Shown here: one piece after another, positions 1-10,368 of the stretch | How the letters are laid out: the number at the start of each line of letters is the position of its first letter | Numbering within the stretch: position 1 is the first letter of the stretch | DNA from: Wenzhouxiangella sp. XN79A | Lineage (GTDB): Bacteria; Pseudomonadota; Gammaproteobacteria; Xanthomonadales; Wenzhouxiangellaceae | Reading direction: 5' to 3' | Assembly: GCF_012272825.1 (NCBI RefSeq) | Contig: NZ_JAAWWS010000150.1 | Location: forward strand, 16,520-55,298 | Length of the DNA stretch: 38,779 nt | Notes under the pieces: generated by a model | Seen by the model: the letters and a program-made list of their open reading frames with translations, nothing else | Told to the model about the DNA's origin: nothing | The model's database searches: none | Translations under genes and position numbers: made by a program

Positions 1-250
1 ATCCGGCCCTTCGTCGTGGTGCCCGGGCTCGATGGGCGATTTCGTCACGAGGTCCCGGGTTCGCCTGCGGCGCCCCGGGACGACGGAGGTGTAGACGAGG
101 AGCCCCGGGACGACGGAGGTGTAGAGGAGGAGCCCCGGGACGACGGAGGTGTAGAGGGGGAGCCCCGGGACGACGGAGGTGTAGAGGGGGAGCCTCGGGA
201 TGACGGAGGTGCAGACGACGCGCCGCCCGGGATGACGGAGGTGTAGCGAG
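1..250. repeat. First copy of a 400-bp-offset duplication with 30-bp tandem repeats
   Basis: Positions 1-72 recur almost exactly at 401-472. From 73 a 30-bp unit beginning CCCCGGGACGACGGAGGTGT is repeated head to tail (starts 73, 103, 133, 163), followed by two diverged units to about 246. The unit contains no plausible gene; the ORFs through it are open in several frames because the period is a multiple of three. The unit resembles intergenic palindromic repeats rich in CCCGGG that are scattered in many proteobacteria. Confidence 0.85.
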
Positions 251-400
251 CGCTCCTGGTTCGCGTCGTCCCGGGGCCGGCGGAGCCGGAACCCGGGATC
301 TCGTGATGCGATCGCCCGTCGAACCCTGGCGCAGGAGCCGGAAGAATGAACCGGTCGGGCCCCCTTCGGCCGGCGGAGCCGGTTTCCGCACAGGCCTTCG

Positions 401-670
401 ATCCGGCCCTTCGTCGTGGTGCCCGGGCTCGATGGGCGATTTCGTCACGAAGCCCCGGGTTCGCCTGCGGCGCCCCGGGACGACGGAGGTGTAGAGGGGG
501 AGCCCCGGGACGACGGAGGTGTAGAGGGGAAGCCCGGGACGACGGAGGTGTAGACGAGAAGCCCCGGAATGACGGAGGTGTAGACGAGAAGCCCCGGGAC
601 GACGGAGGTGTAGAGGGGGAGCCTCGGGATGACGGAGGTGCAGACGACGCGCCGCCCGGGATGACGGAGG
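401..670. repeat. Second copy of the 30-bp tandem-repeat block
   Basis: Same leader (401-472) and the same 30-bp unit as in 1-250, with about five full units from 473 and the same two diverged end units. One unit near 503 has lost a base, which breaks the period. The 150 bp between the blocks (251-400) is GC-rich, contains GCCGGCGGAGCCGG-type small palindromes, and has no supported gene. Confidence 0.85.
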
Positions 671-713
671 AACAAGAAACGCGCTCCGATGGGTTCAAGT
701 TCGGGAGGGCGGA

Positions 714-1262
714 TCAGGAGGTCACCACTCGATCGAGAAACGCCGCAAGGTCCTGCTTCAGTTCCGGAATGACCGATTCGAGGCGGTGACCGGCGTCGAG
801 CAGGCGCAGCCCGGCGCCGTGCTGTTCGGCGAAGCGGACGCTGTGCGAGAAGGGGATGATGTCGTCGTTCCAGCCGTGGACGACGTGGATGCGGTCGGTC
901 TTCGGGGTGTAGCGCTCGCGGGTCTGCGCGCCCGGGTGACGATGCTCCAGGTACAGCGCCGGGGCCAGCACGAACAAACCCGCCACGGCCACCCGCTCGG
1001 CGGCCATCACCGAGACGAAGCCGCCCATCGACGAACCGACCAGCACCGTCGGGGCGTCGGAGGCTTCGAGCCGCGCGACCAGGCGCTCGATACGCCCGAC
1101 CGGGTCGTCGTGGAAATCCCGGTCGTCGACCGCCTCGGTGGCCCAGCCGGCGGCCTCGGCGACCGGCCGCAGCGCCACGATCTTGTTGGCCTGCGGGCCG
1201 GAATCCAGGCCGTGACTGAAGATCACGCGGCCGTGCCGCGTCCTTGGTTCCGATGCACTCAT
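714..1262 (-). CDS. Alpha/beta-fold hydrolase, YqiA/YcfP-like
   Basis: A 182-residue cytoplasmic serine hydrolase, the size of the small YqiA/YcfP esterase group. Visible: a nucleophile elbow GSSMGG with Ser at about 78, an acid in HGWNDD (Asp about 133-134) and the catalytic His in DAGHR (about 159). An oxyanion-type HGLDSG motif lies near the N-terminus. The start at 1262 is chosen because its ATG overlaps the stop of the upstream gene as ATGA and has GGAAA eight bases before it; an in-frame ATG at 1274 is possible. The gene is coupled to the NRDE gene. The natural substrate cannot be told; this group acts on small or short-chain esters. The fold is secure, the family assignment moderately so. 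Confidence 0.85.
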   Translation of the reverse strand: MSASEPRTRHGRVIFSHGLDSGPQANKIVALRPVAEAAGWATEAVDDRDFHDDPVGRIERLVARLEASDAPTVLVGSSMGGFVSVMAAERVAVAGLFVLAPALYLEHRHPGAQTRERYTPKTDRIHVVHGWNDDIIPFSHSVRFAEQHGAGLRLLDAGHRLESVIPELKQDLAAFLDRVVTS

Positions 1263-2008
1263 GCGCGTTTCCATTGAATATGTCGTTCGCCGATCCGCTC
1301 GCCGGCGGCATCGAAGATCCGCTCGGCCATCCGCACCGAGCCGTCGAGGACCAGCGCGCTCGACGAGCGGGTGCCGTAGCGTTCGTCGACGATGAACGGC
1401 GCCGACAGCATCCGCTCCAGCGCAACGCCGACGCCGGTATCGGGCAGCTCCTCGTCGGGCGCCGCGGCGCGGTCGTCGAGCAGGCCGAGCAGCGTGGTCG
1501 TGGCCGGCTCCGGATCGGCCAGGGCCTGCTCGAGCCGCTGCACCGCCCGGATCGACTTCGGCCACGGGGTGTCCAGCGCGTGGTTGGACAAGGCGTGCAG
1601 CCCGGCCGGCACTTCGGCCGGCAGCGTGTGCGTGCCGACCTGCCAGAGCACCGCGCGATCGCCGACCAGCAGATTGAACGGGCCGTAGTCACCGCGCTGT
1701 CGATGAACCCGCTCGACGAAGTCTGCGATCGACGGCGCCTGGAGCGCCGCCACCGGCAGCGCTCCGCGCGAGCGCTCGCCGGCCGGCGCCGATGGATCGC
1801 GCACGTTGGTCAGGGCCGCGAAGCGGCCGTCGCGACGCACCGCCAGCCAGGTCCCGCCGGCCTGCTCGTCGCGGCCGGCCAGCAGGCCCTGCGGCGCCGG
1901 CCACCAGTGCAGGGCGCGGGTCGGGCGGGCGTGGAACTCGTCGCGGTTGGCCGCCAGCACCAGTGGACGCGGCGTGCCGGGCCGCCAGTCGAACGCGATC
2001 AGGCACAC
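1259..2008 (-). CDS. NRDE family protein (TANGO2 homologue)
   Basis: A 249-residue protein of the NRDE/TANGO2 family, named for the NRDE motif seen here in AANRDEF near residue 20. It begins VCLIAF, matching the MCLI start usual in this family, so I start it at the GTG at 2008, which has GGAG nine bases upstream, rather than at the ATG at 2041. Further family features are the WWPAP stretch, GGTWLAV and ALTNVRDP. Eukaryotic TANGO2 is linked to lipid and heme handling; the bacterial role is not established. It is first in a two-gene unit with the hydrolase downstream (4-nt overlap) and is divergent from the SIMPL gene across 74 bp that must hold both promoters. Confidence 0.88.
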   Translation of the reverse strand: MCLIAFDWRPGTPRPLVLAANRDEFHARPTRALHWWPAPQGLLAGRDEQAGGTWLAVRRDGRFAALTNVRDPSAPAGERSRGALPVAALQAPSIADFVERVHRQRGDYGPFNLLVGDRAVLWQVGTHTLPAEVPAGLHALSNHALDTPWPKSIRAVQRLEQALADPEPATTTLLGLLDDRAAAPDEELPDTGVGVALERMLSAPFIVDERYGTRSSSALVLDGSVRMAERIFDAAGERIGERHIQWKRA

Positions 2009-2082
2009 GGCACTTCTCCGCCCGTCCGGGGTCTGAACCAAGCCGGTATCATGATTCGAATTGTTGCACGGGAGGCTTGACG

Positions 2083-2817
2083 ATGACGGACTCGGACCGA
2101 CGCGGATCCACCAACGCCCGGCCCCAGGACTGGTTCGGCATGCTGTTGCTGGCGCTCGGCCTGGTGCTGGCCAGCCTGTTCCTGGCCGACGCGGTGCGCG
2201 ACTTCTCGGTCCGCGACCGGTACGTCGAAGTCAAGGGCCTGGCCGAGCGCGAAGTGCAGGCCGATCTCGCGATCTGGCCGATCACCTACAGCCTGTCGGC
2301 CGAGACCCTCGAGGCGCTGCGAGCACGCATGGACCGCACCGACGAATCGGTCATCGCCTACCTCAAGCTCAACGGCTTCGAAGATCGCGAGATCCGTCGC
2401 ACGCCGCCGCAGGTCACCGACCGCTGGCTGAACAGCTTCGACAACCAGCGCCCGGCCGATCGTTATTCGGCCCAGCGGACGCTGACGCTGCGCACGACCA
2501 AGGTCGACGCCACCCGCCAGGCCATGGACCAGGCCGCCGACCTGATCAGCCAGGGCGTGCCGCTGATGCCGAACTGGGGCAACGACGCCCAGTACCTGTT
2601 CACCGGGCTCGAGGCGATCAAGCCGGAGATGATCGCCGAGGCCACCGCCGATGCCCGGCGGGCCGCCGACCAGTTCGCCGAGGACTCCGGCAGCGACGTC
2701 GGCGCCATCCGCTCGGCCCGCCAGGGCTATTTCACGATCGACGAGCGGGACCGAACGGCGCCGGAGACCAAGCGAGTCCGCGTGGTCACGACCATCGAAT
2801 ACTTCCTCGACGGCTGA
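2083..2817 (+). CDS. SIMPL (DUF541) domain protein, membrane anchored
   Basis: A 244-residue envelope protein with one N-terminal membrane segment (about residues 18-38) followed by a SIMPL/DUF541 domain. The signature is YVEVKGLAEREVQADLAIW, then a long helix-rich region and a C-terminal RVVTTIEYFLDG strand. SIMPL proteins assemble into periplasmic oligomers; their function is poorly known. The start is supported by GGAGG eight bases upstream. The gene precedes nfeD by 80 bp on the same strand and is probably co-transcribed. No catalytic residues are recognisable. Confidence 0.88.
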   Translation: MTDSDRRGSTNARPQDWFGMLLLALGLVLASLFLADAVRDFSVRDRYVEVKGLAEREVQADLAIWPITYSLSAETLEALRARMDRTDESVIAYLKLNGFEDREIRRTPPQVTDRWLNSFDNQRPADRYSAQRTLTLRTTKVDATRQAMDQAADLISQGVPLMPNWGNDAQYLFTGLEAIKPEMIAEATADARRAADQFAEDSGSDVGAIRSARQGYFTIDERDRTAPETKRVRVVTTIEYFLDG

Positions 2818-2897
2818 TCGACGACCCATGGACGGCGACCCCGGACGGGCCCGATGGAGTCCACGCGATGTCCACGCACGAAGCGCAGGATGACGAC

Positions 2898-4370
2898 ATG
2901 AATCGAACCACACCAGAGACCGGCCACCGGACCCTGCGGCGATTGCTGAGCGGTGCGGCGCTGCTGCTGGCCGGGCTGGTGCTGTCGCTGAACGCGCTGC
3001 TGGCCCAGGACCCGGTCGGACGCGAGGTCGTCCAGTTGACCGTGGCCGACGCGATCGGTCCTGCAACCCGGGACTACATCGTCCGCGGCATCGAGGAGGC
3101 TGAAGACACCAACGCCGAACTGGTCGTACTGAAGCTCGATACGCCGGGCGGACTCGATGCCTCGATGCGCGACATCATTTCCAAGATCCTCAATGCCGAA
3201 GTGCCGGTGGCCACCTGGATCGCCCCGGACGGAGCGCGCGCGGCCAGCGCCGGCACCTACATCCTGCTGGCCAGCCCGGTCGCGGCCATGGCGCCGGCCA
3301 CCCACCTCGGCGCGGCCACGCCGGTGCCGATCGGCGGCGCGGCGCCGACCGCGCCCGCGCCGGCCGCCGAGCCCGAAGCCGAACCGGCGACCGACGAGCC
3401 GATGAGCGAAGACACGGCCGCCTCCGGCGACGAGGCGGCCGAAGCCGAACCACCGGCTGCGCCGGCCGACGCTTCATCGAGCAAGGCCATCAATGATGCC
3501 GTGGCCTACATCCGCGGCCTGGCCGAGCGCCACGGTCGCAACGCCGACTGGGCCGAACGCGCGGTGCGCGAAGCCGTCACCCTGACCGCGCCCGAGGCGC
3601 TCGAGCAGAACGTCATCGACCTGATCGCCGAGAACATCGACGACCTTCTGGCCGCGATCGACGGCCGCGAAGTCAAACTGCATGACCGCAGCGTGACCCT
3701 GGCCACCGAGGGCCTGGCCGTGCGCGAGATCGAACCCGACTGGCGCACCAGTCTGCTGGCCATCATCACCAACCCCACCCTGGCCTACATCCTGCTGCTG
3801 GTCGGCGTCTACGGCCTGCTCCTGGAAGGCTACAACCCCGGCGCGCTGGTGCCCGGCATCATCGGCGGCATCAGTCTGCTGCTGGCGCTCTACGCATTCC
3901 AGATCCTGCCGGTCAACTACGCCGGACTGGCGCTGATGGCGCTGGGCCTGGCGCTGATCGCGGCCGAGCTGTTCGTGCCGTCGTTCGGCATCCTCGGCAT
4001 CGGCGGCCTGGTCGCCGTGGTGTTCGGCTCGGTGATCCTGTTCGACGAGGACGTGCCGGGCTTTGCCGTCAACGAAGGCGTGATCGCCGGGCTCGCGGTC
4101 AGCGGCGCGGTGCTGTTCGGCATGATCGTGTGGATGATCCAGCGCGCGCTGCAGCGGCCCCGCATGGGCGGCCGCGCGTCGCTGATCGACCATACCGCCG
4201 AGGCCATCGCGGACTTCACCGACGGTCGCGGTCGCGTCCACCTTCAGGGCGAGGACTGGTTCGCCCACGCCGAGGCCGACATCCGGCGCGGCCAACGGGT
4301 GCGCATCACCGGCATCCAGGACGAAGGCTTCGTTCTCGATGTCGTACCGCTCAACGACGACGAACGCTGA
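2898..4370 (+). CDS. nfeD: NfeD-type membrane serine protease
   Basis: A 490-residue full-length NfeD protein: signal/anchor (about 12-36), a periplasmic ClpP-like protease domain, four to five membrane helices (about 290-420), and a C-terminal OB-fold domain. The protease landmarks KLDTPGGL (about 79-86) and RAASAGTY with Ser117 are present. Ser117 and Lys196 would be the catalytic dyad by analogy with archaeal PH1510. Between them sits an Ala/Pro/Glu-rich stretch (about 148-192) that looks disordered. Such proteases cleave the C-terminal region of stomatin-like partners; the slipin gene follows directly. The start at 2898 is chosen for AGGA eight bases before it; an ATG at 2868 is the alternative. 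Confidence 0.93.
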   Translation: MNRTTPETGHRTLRRLLSGAALLLAGLVLSLNALLAQDPVGREVVQLTVADAIGPATRDYIVRGIEEAEDTNAELVVLKLDTPGGLDASMRDIISKILNAEVPVATWIAPDGARAASAGTYILLASPVAAMAPATHLGAATPVPIGGAAPTAPAPAAEPEAEPATDEPMSEDTAASGDEAAEAEPPAAPADASSSKAINDAVAYIRGLAERHGRNADWAERAVREAVTLTAPEALEQNVIDLIAENIDDLLAAIDGREVKLHDRSVTLATEGLAVREIEPDWRTSLLAIITNPTLAYILLLVGVYGLLLEGYNPGALVPGIIGGISLLLALYAFQILPVNYAGLALMALGLALIAAELFVPSFGILGIGGLVAVVFGSVILFDEDVPGFAVNEGVIAGLAVSGAVLFGMIVWMIQRALQRPRMGGRASLIDHTAEAIADFTDGRGRVHLQGEDWFAHAEADIRRGQRVRITGIQDEGFVLDVVPLNDDER

Positions 4371-4411
4371 ATTTCCATCCATCGATCGACAGACCCCAAC
4401 ACGGAGGTTCC

Positions 4412-5164
4412 ATGAACATCGACATTCTCAGTTTCGCCGGCGTGATCGGCTTCCTGCTGATCCTGCTGCTGGCCAACACGATCAAGATCCTGCGCGAGTA
4501 CGAGCGCGGCGTGATCTTCACCCTGGGCCGCTTCGACAAGGTCAAGGGCCCCGGCATCATCCTGGTCATCCCGTTCATCCAGCAGATGGTCCGCGTCGAC
4601 CTGCGCACCGTGGTCATGGACGTGCCGACCCAGGACGTGATTTCCTTCGACAACGTCTCGGTCAAGGTCAACGCCGTGATCTACTACCGCGTCGTCGACC
4701 CGCAGAAGGCCATCATCAACGTCGAGCGCTTCATGGACGCCACCAGCCAGCTGGCCCAGACCACGCTGCGCTCGGTGCTCGGCAAGCACGAGCTGGACGA
4801 AATGCTGGCCGAGCGCGACAAGCTCAACGAAGACATCCAGGTCATCCTCGACCGCCAGACCGACGGCTGGGGCGTGAAGGTCACCAACGTCGAGATCAAG
4901 CACATCGACCTCGACGAATCGATGATCCGCGCGATCGCCAAGCAGGCCGAGGCCGAGCGCCAGCGGCGCGCCAAGGTCATCCACGCCGAAGGCGAACAGC
5001 AGGCCGCCCAGAAGCTGGTCGAAGCGGCCGAAAAACTGGCCGAAAGCCCGAACGCCATCCAGCTTCGTTACCTGCAGACGCTGGGCGACATCGCCGGCGA
5101 GAAGAACTCGACCATCGTGTTCCCCGTGCCGATCGATACGCTCAAGAGCCTGATCGGGAAGTAG
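4412..5164 (+). CDS. Slipin (SPFH/stomatin-like membrane protein)
   Basis: A 250-residue prokaryotic stomatin (slipin). One N-terminal membrane hairpin (about 6-24) is followed by the SPFH domain: [26 protein letters not shown] and [12 protein letters not shown] charged coiled-coil helix comes next ([21 protein letters not shown]), and then a hydrophobic tail that ends in [11 protein letters not shown], the region cleaved by NfeD in characterised pairs. Slipins form membrane-bound oligomers thought to organise microdomains. The gene lies 41 bp after nfeD with a strong GGAGG site, so the protease and its likely partner form one operon. Confidence 0.95.
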   Translation: MNIDILSFAGVIGFLLILLLANTIKILREYERGVIFTLGRFDKVKGPGIILVIPFIQQMVRVDLRTVVMDVPTQDVISFDNVSVKVNAVIYYRVVDPQKAIINVERFMDATSQLAQTTLRSVLGKHELDEMLAERDKLNEDIQVILDRQTDGWGVKVTNVEIKHIDLDESMIRAIAKQAEAERQRRAKVIHAEGEQQAAQKLVEAAEKLAESPNAIQLRYLQTLGDIAGEKNSTIVFPVPIDTLKSLIGK

Positions 5165-5292
5165 GGGTTTCGAGAGGACTCCCGAGCGCTCGACAGCCTG
5201 GGCCGGCCGGCGCGGCCGGCCCGATGTCGATTGCCTGTTGGAGGACGCTTGCGGGCGAAGGTTTTTCCTGGCGTGCGGCCGGCTTCTACTTC

Positions 5293-5926
5293 AACGTCAA
5301 AAGCGTTTCGCCGCTCGCTTCGCGAGCTGATGCGACCTACTTTTGTGGCGACAAAAGTAGGCAAAAGCGCTGCGCGAACATCGCCGCCCGGCCTGCGGCC
5401 GGGTTCCCTCCGGTGCTCCCGGCTGGCGGGGTCCGTCGAACTCGCTCCGGTCGCTCCGCTCCCTACGCTCAGACATTGCGACGGCCCTTTGTCCGCCACC
5501 CGGTCCGCGCCTCCGGCGGCGCTGACGGCGGAGGAAGTCAAAGGCCAACCCGCGCCGAGCAGACCAGTTCGTTTCAACCTGTCTCCGAGAACAGCTCGAG
5601 ATTCTCGCTTTCGATCGAGACCGCGACCTTTGCCAGCCTCAGGATTGAACTCAGGGCGATACACGTCAGGAAGGCAATGGTTTCAAGCCCCCCTCAAGGG
5701 CGCCGAGAAGCGCAGGGGCGAGTGGGAGAAGGGCCGCTGCATGTCTGAGCGTAGAGAGCGCAAGCGAACGAAGCGAGTTCAGCGGACCCCACTCGCACCG
5801 AGCATCGCAGGGAACCCGAGCGCAGCTCGGGCGCCATTGCCGGGAAAAGCGTTTTTGCCTACTTTTGTCGCAACAAAAGTAGGTCGCATCAGCTCGCGAA
5901 GCGAGCGGCGAAACGCCTTTGACGTT
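5293..5926. repeat. Inverted pair of an intergenic repeat with 78-bp near-identical arms
   Basis: Arms 5293-5370 and 5849-5926 are reverse complements with only about four mismatches over 78 bp. Each contains the hairpin CTTTTGTNGCGACAAAAG flanked by CGCTCGCTTCGCGAGC. Similarity continues inward at a lower level: ATGTCTGAGCGTAG at 5741 recurs on the other strand at about 5464-5477. The element therefore seems to be two inverted copies of an approximately 240-bp repeat separated by about 150 bp. I see no transposase or credible gene within 5165-6028; reading frames there are by-products of the repeat. Confidence 0.8.
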
Positions 5927-5986
5927 ACAAAACCAAGCGAAAACCCCCGGGTACGCTCCGCTTACCCGGGCTACAAAGTCAACGGA

Positions 5987-6018
5987 AAAACCCGGGCCGC
6001 GGCACCCCGCGACCCGGC
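5987..6018 (-). terminator. Rho-independent terminator of the S9 peptidase unit
   Basis: On the minus strand CCGGGTCGCGG pairs with CCGCGGCCCGG around a four-base loop and is followed by five T residues. It lies 11 bp past the peptidase stop codon. Confidence 0.75.
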
Positions 6019-6028
6019 ATCTACGGAA

Positions 6029-7999
<1,971 letters not shown>

Positions 8000-8049
8000 G
8001 AAACATCCTCGTGGAAAACAGATCAACCGCCGAGGATACGCAGACTCCG

Positions 8050-9030
8050 TCAAGCGCGGGGGTCGACGACCCGGGCGCCGGTGGACACTCGCTCGAACAG
8101 CGCGGCGAAGGCTGCACCGGCCTCGGCCAGCGGATAGACCTTCTCCGGTGCCGGGTCGATCCGTCCCTCGGCCGCCCACTGGACCAGCGTGGCCAGCACC
8201 GGCGGCACCACCGACGGGTCGGCCATGACGCTGCCGCCCCAGTTCACGCCGTGGATGCTGCAGCGCTTCAGCAACGGAAGATTGAGCGGGATCTTCGCGA
8301 TGCCGGTGACGAAACCGACCACGAGGTAACGCCCGCCCGGTGTCAGCAGACGAAGCGCCGGCTCGGCGGCGTCCCCGCCGACCGGATCGTAGACCAGGTC
8401 CACGCCCTTGCCGCCGGTCGCGGCCTTGACCTGCTCGCGCCAGTCGTCTGCGGTGTAGTCGACGACCGCATCGGCGCCGTGGGCCCGGCAGTGCGCCCGC
8501 TTGGCCTCGGTCGACGCCGCGGCGATCACCCGCGCACCCATCGCCTTGGCGCACTCGATCGCCGTGGTGCCGGTACTGCCGGCCGCGCCGAGCACCAGCA
8601 CGACCTCGTCGGGCTGCAGACCGCCGATCTCGCGCAGGCCGTAGAGCGACGTCGCCCAGGACACGAAGAAATTGGCCGCCGCGTGCGGATCGACCGACGA
8701 AGGAAGCGGCACGCAGGACGCCGCCGGCAGCACCACGCGCTCGGCCAACGCGCCGTGCAGTGCGAAGGCCGCGACCGGCTGGCCCGGCGAGAGGTTGGAA
8801 ACGCCTTCGCCCACCGACTCGACGATGCCGGCCATCGAACTGCCCGGCACGAACGGCAGCTCGGGCCGGATCTGGTAGTCGCCGCGCACCAGCAGCCCGT
8901 CGAAGTAGCCGATGCCGACGCCGGCGACGGTCAAGCGGACCTGGCCCGGACCGGGTGCGGGCGCCTCGTCGATTTCGTGGACGGCGACCTTCGACGGGTC
9001 GGCGAATTCGGTGACCAGGATGGCGCGCAT
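8050..9030 (-). CDS. NADPH:quinone oxidoreductase, zinc-independent MDR family
   Basis: A 326-residue medium-chain dehydrogenase/reductase of the quinone oxidoreductase (QOR/zeta-crystallin) type. It shows the N-terminal catalytic fold (MRAILVTEF..., PFVPGSSMAGIVESVGEGV) and a Rossmann nucleotide-binding motif VLGAAGSTGTTAIECAK at about 148-165. It lacks the cysteine cluster that binds structural zinc and the usual catalytic zinc ligands. The C-terminal stretch GRIDPAPEKVYPLAEAGAAF is typical. It reduces quinones or enones with NADPH in the cytoplasm. GAGG lies eight bases before the ATG. The gene precedes the S9 peptidase by 50 bp on the same strand and may be co-transcribed, without an obvious functional link. 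Confidence 0.92.
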   Translation of the reverse strand: MRAILVTEFADPSKVAVHEIDEAPAPGPGQVRLTVAGVGIGYFDGLLVRGDYQIRPELPFVPGSSMAGIVESVGEGVSNLSPGQPVAAFALHGALAERVVLPAASCVPLPSSVDPHAAANFFVSWATSLYGLREIGGLQPDEVVLVLGAAGSTGTTAIECAKAMGARVIAAASTEAKRAHCRAHGADAVVDYTADDWREQVKAATGGKGVDLVYDPVGGDAAEPALRLLTPGGRYLVVGFVTGIAKIPLNLPLLKRCSIHGVNWGGSVMADPSVVPPVLATLVQWAAEGRIDPAPEKVYPLAEAGAAFAALFERVSTGARVVDPRA

Positions 9031-9157
9031 GGCAGGGCCTCGGTGTGTGGGTGAGTACGGGAATCGATGGTTCGATCGGAACGACGTCGACATCGGACGC
9101 CGTCGCTCCGCTCATTATGCCGAACCGGGCTCACTGCCCGTGGGGTAGCCTGCGGTC

Positions 9158-9601
9158 ATGTCTCGCGCCCGCTCCTCTCGTCGACCGCGCCGCTCGCGCC
9201 GTGTCCGCATCGCCTATCGCTGGCTGGCCCTGAGCCTGGCGGGCCTGGGTTCGCTGGGCCTGGTGCTGCCGCTGGTGCCGACCACGCCGTTCCTGCTTGC
9301 CGCACTCTGGGCCGCGCACCGGTCTTCGCCGACGCTGGCGATGACGATCCGCCGCCACCGCCACTTCGGCCCGGTCATCGAGGCCTGGGAGAAGCACCGC
9401 GCCGTGCCGGTGCACGTCAAGGTCATCGGCATCGGGCTGATGTCGCTGAGCTGGTTCAAGCTCTGGTGGTTCGACGCGCCGACCCCGCTGCTGATCGGGC
9501 TCGGCGCCGGGTTCGTGCTGCTGGCCACCCTGCTGCTCAGCCGGCCGTCGCCACCGAAGCACGCCGCGGCCTCCCCCGCGGACCCGGACCCACCTTCCTG
9601 A
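9158..9601 (+). CDS. DUF454 (YbaN-like) inner-membrane protein, copy 1
   Basis: A 147-residue membrane protein of the DUF454/YbaN family. The diagnostic segment is GSLGLVLPLVPTTPFLLAALWAAHRSS, followed by a charged loop (HRHFGPVIEAWEKHRAVP) and two further hydrophobic helices at about 85-130; the N-terminus is strongly basic. The function of the family is unknown. It lies alone ahead of a second DUF454 gene, separated by 94 bp that contains an NsrR-like site, so the two are probably regulated separately. Confidence 0.85.
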   Translation: MSRARSSRRPRRSRRVRIAYRWLALSLAGLGSLGLVLPLVPTTPFLLAALWAAHRSSPTLAMTIRRHRHFGPVIEAWEKHRAVPVHVKVIGIGLMSLSWFKLWWFDAPTPLLIGLGAGFVLLATLLLSRPSPPKHAAASPADPDPPS

Positions 9602-9649
9602 ACCCCCGCATTCGATCCCGCGCTCGGCAACCGTCAACGCCGCCCGCTT

Positions 9650-9672
9650 AACTGGTATCCTATTTGCATCTT
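9650..9672 (+). promoter_or_regulatory. Candidate NsrR operator upstream of DUF454-nnrS-nsrR
   Basis: The right half (ATTTGCATCTT) matches the half-site AAATGCATCTT of the known NsrR palindrome at 9 of 11 positions; the left half is weak. The sequence GTATCCTA within it recurs inside the better site at 22708-22730. TATCCT may serve as a -10 element. The site is 24 bp before the ATG at 9696 and the operon ends with nsrR itself, so autoregulation is plausible. Confidence 0.4.
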
Positions 9673-9695
9673 TTGTGGATGACGGCTCGATATCG

Positions 9696-10097
9696 ATGCC
9701 TTCCGCCCCCGGTTCCCGCTCCATCGGCCTGCGCAGCACCGTTTATCGATTGCTGGCGCTGGTCTGCCTGTCGGCCGGCACCCTCGGCCTGCTGCTTCCC
9801 CTGCTGCCGACCACCCCGTTCGTACTGCTTGCGCTCTGGGCCGCATCGCGGGGCGCCCCGGAACTGGCCGAGACCCTGCGCGACCATCCGCGTCACGGAC
9901 CGCTGTTGCGCGGCTGGGAGCAGCACCGCGCGATCCCGCGCCGGGCCCGGATCCTGGCCGTGGCCATGCTGGCCTTCAGTGCGCTCACCCTGTGGATCGG
10001 CGGCATCCGCGGCGAGGTGCTGATCGCGCTGCTCGTCCTGTTCGCCGGGATCGGCACCTGGGTCTGGACCCGTCCCGACCCGAGTGAGCGCGCATGA
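9696..10097 (+). CDS. DUF454 (YbaN-like) inner-membrane protein, copy 2
   Basis: A 133-residue paralogue of the protein encoded at 9158-9601, with the same core (GTLGLLLPLLPTTPFVLLALWAAS, then HGPLLRGWEQHRAIPRRAR) and about three membrane helices. A GTG at 9675 is an alternative start, but it almost abuts the candidate operator, so the ATG at 9696 is preferred. The stop codon overlaps an ATG (ATGA at 10094) that would be the ancestral start of nnrS before the insertion at 10107. This gene therefore belonged to a coupled DUF454-nnrS-nsrR operon, which suggests a link to nitric oxide response; that link is inference. Confidence 0.83.
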   Translation: MPSAPGSRSIGLRSTVYRLLALVCLSAGTLGLLLPLLPTTPFVLLALWAASRGAPELAETLRDHPRHGPLLRGWEQHRAIPRRARILAVAMLAFSALTLWIGGIRGEVLIALLVLFAGIGTWVWTRPDPSERA

Positions 10098-10106
10098 CGC
10101 TGCTAG

Positions 10107-10368
10107 TGGACCATGCGACAGATCAGGTAACGCTCAGAGCCACTGTGCCGGCGCGAATCAAGGCGCGGTTTGCAGGGAATGGCCGCTGCCTTGCCAGGAA
10201 ACGCAACGCCGAGTCGTGCCGGCCGAGTGACTCCCGAAGGGCCGTCGCACCCGCACCGTATGCTGCGTTCCGCTCGCTCGACGGCCCGGCAAGGACGCCT
10301 GCACTCACGCGTCTTGCATACGACGCGGGTGCGACGGCTGGGTGTCACCTGATTTGCCGCACGGCCCA
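10107..10368. mobile_element. MITE-like element inserted at the start of nnrS, flanked by CTAG
   Basis: A 262-bp segment with terminal inverted repeats of at least 22 bp (left end TGGACCATGCGACAGATCAG; right end its complement with about four mismatches). CTAG stands immediately outside each end (10103-10106 and 10369-10372). An inner inverted repeat pairs about 10244-10266 with 10316-10338 (GCCGTCGCACCCGC arms). There is no transposase gene, and the 92-codon frame across it is not credible. Deleting the element plus one CTAG gives an uninterrupted ATG start for nnrS. CTAG targets are known for some IS5-group elements, which suggests but does not prove the parent family. Confidence 0.75.
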
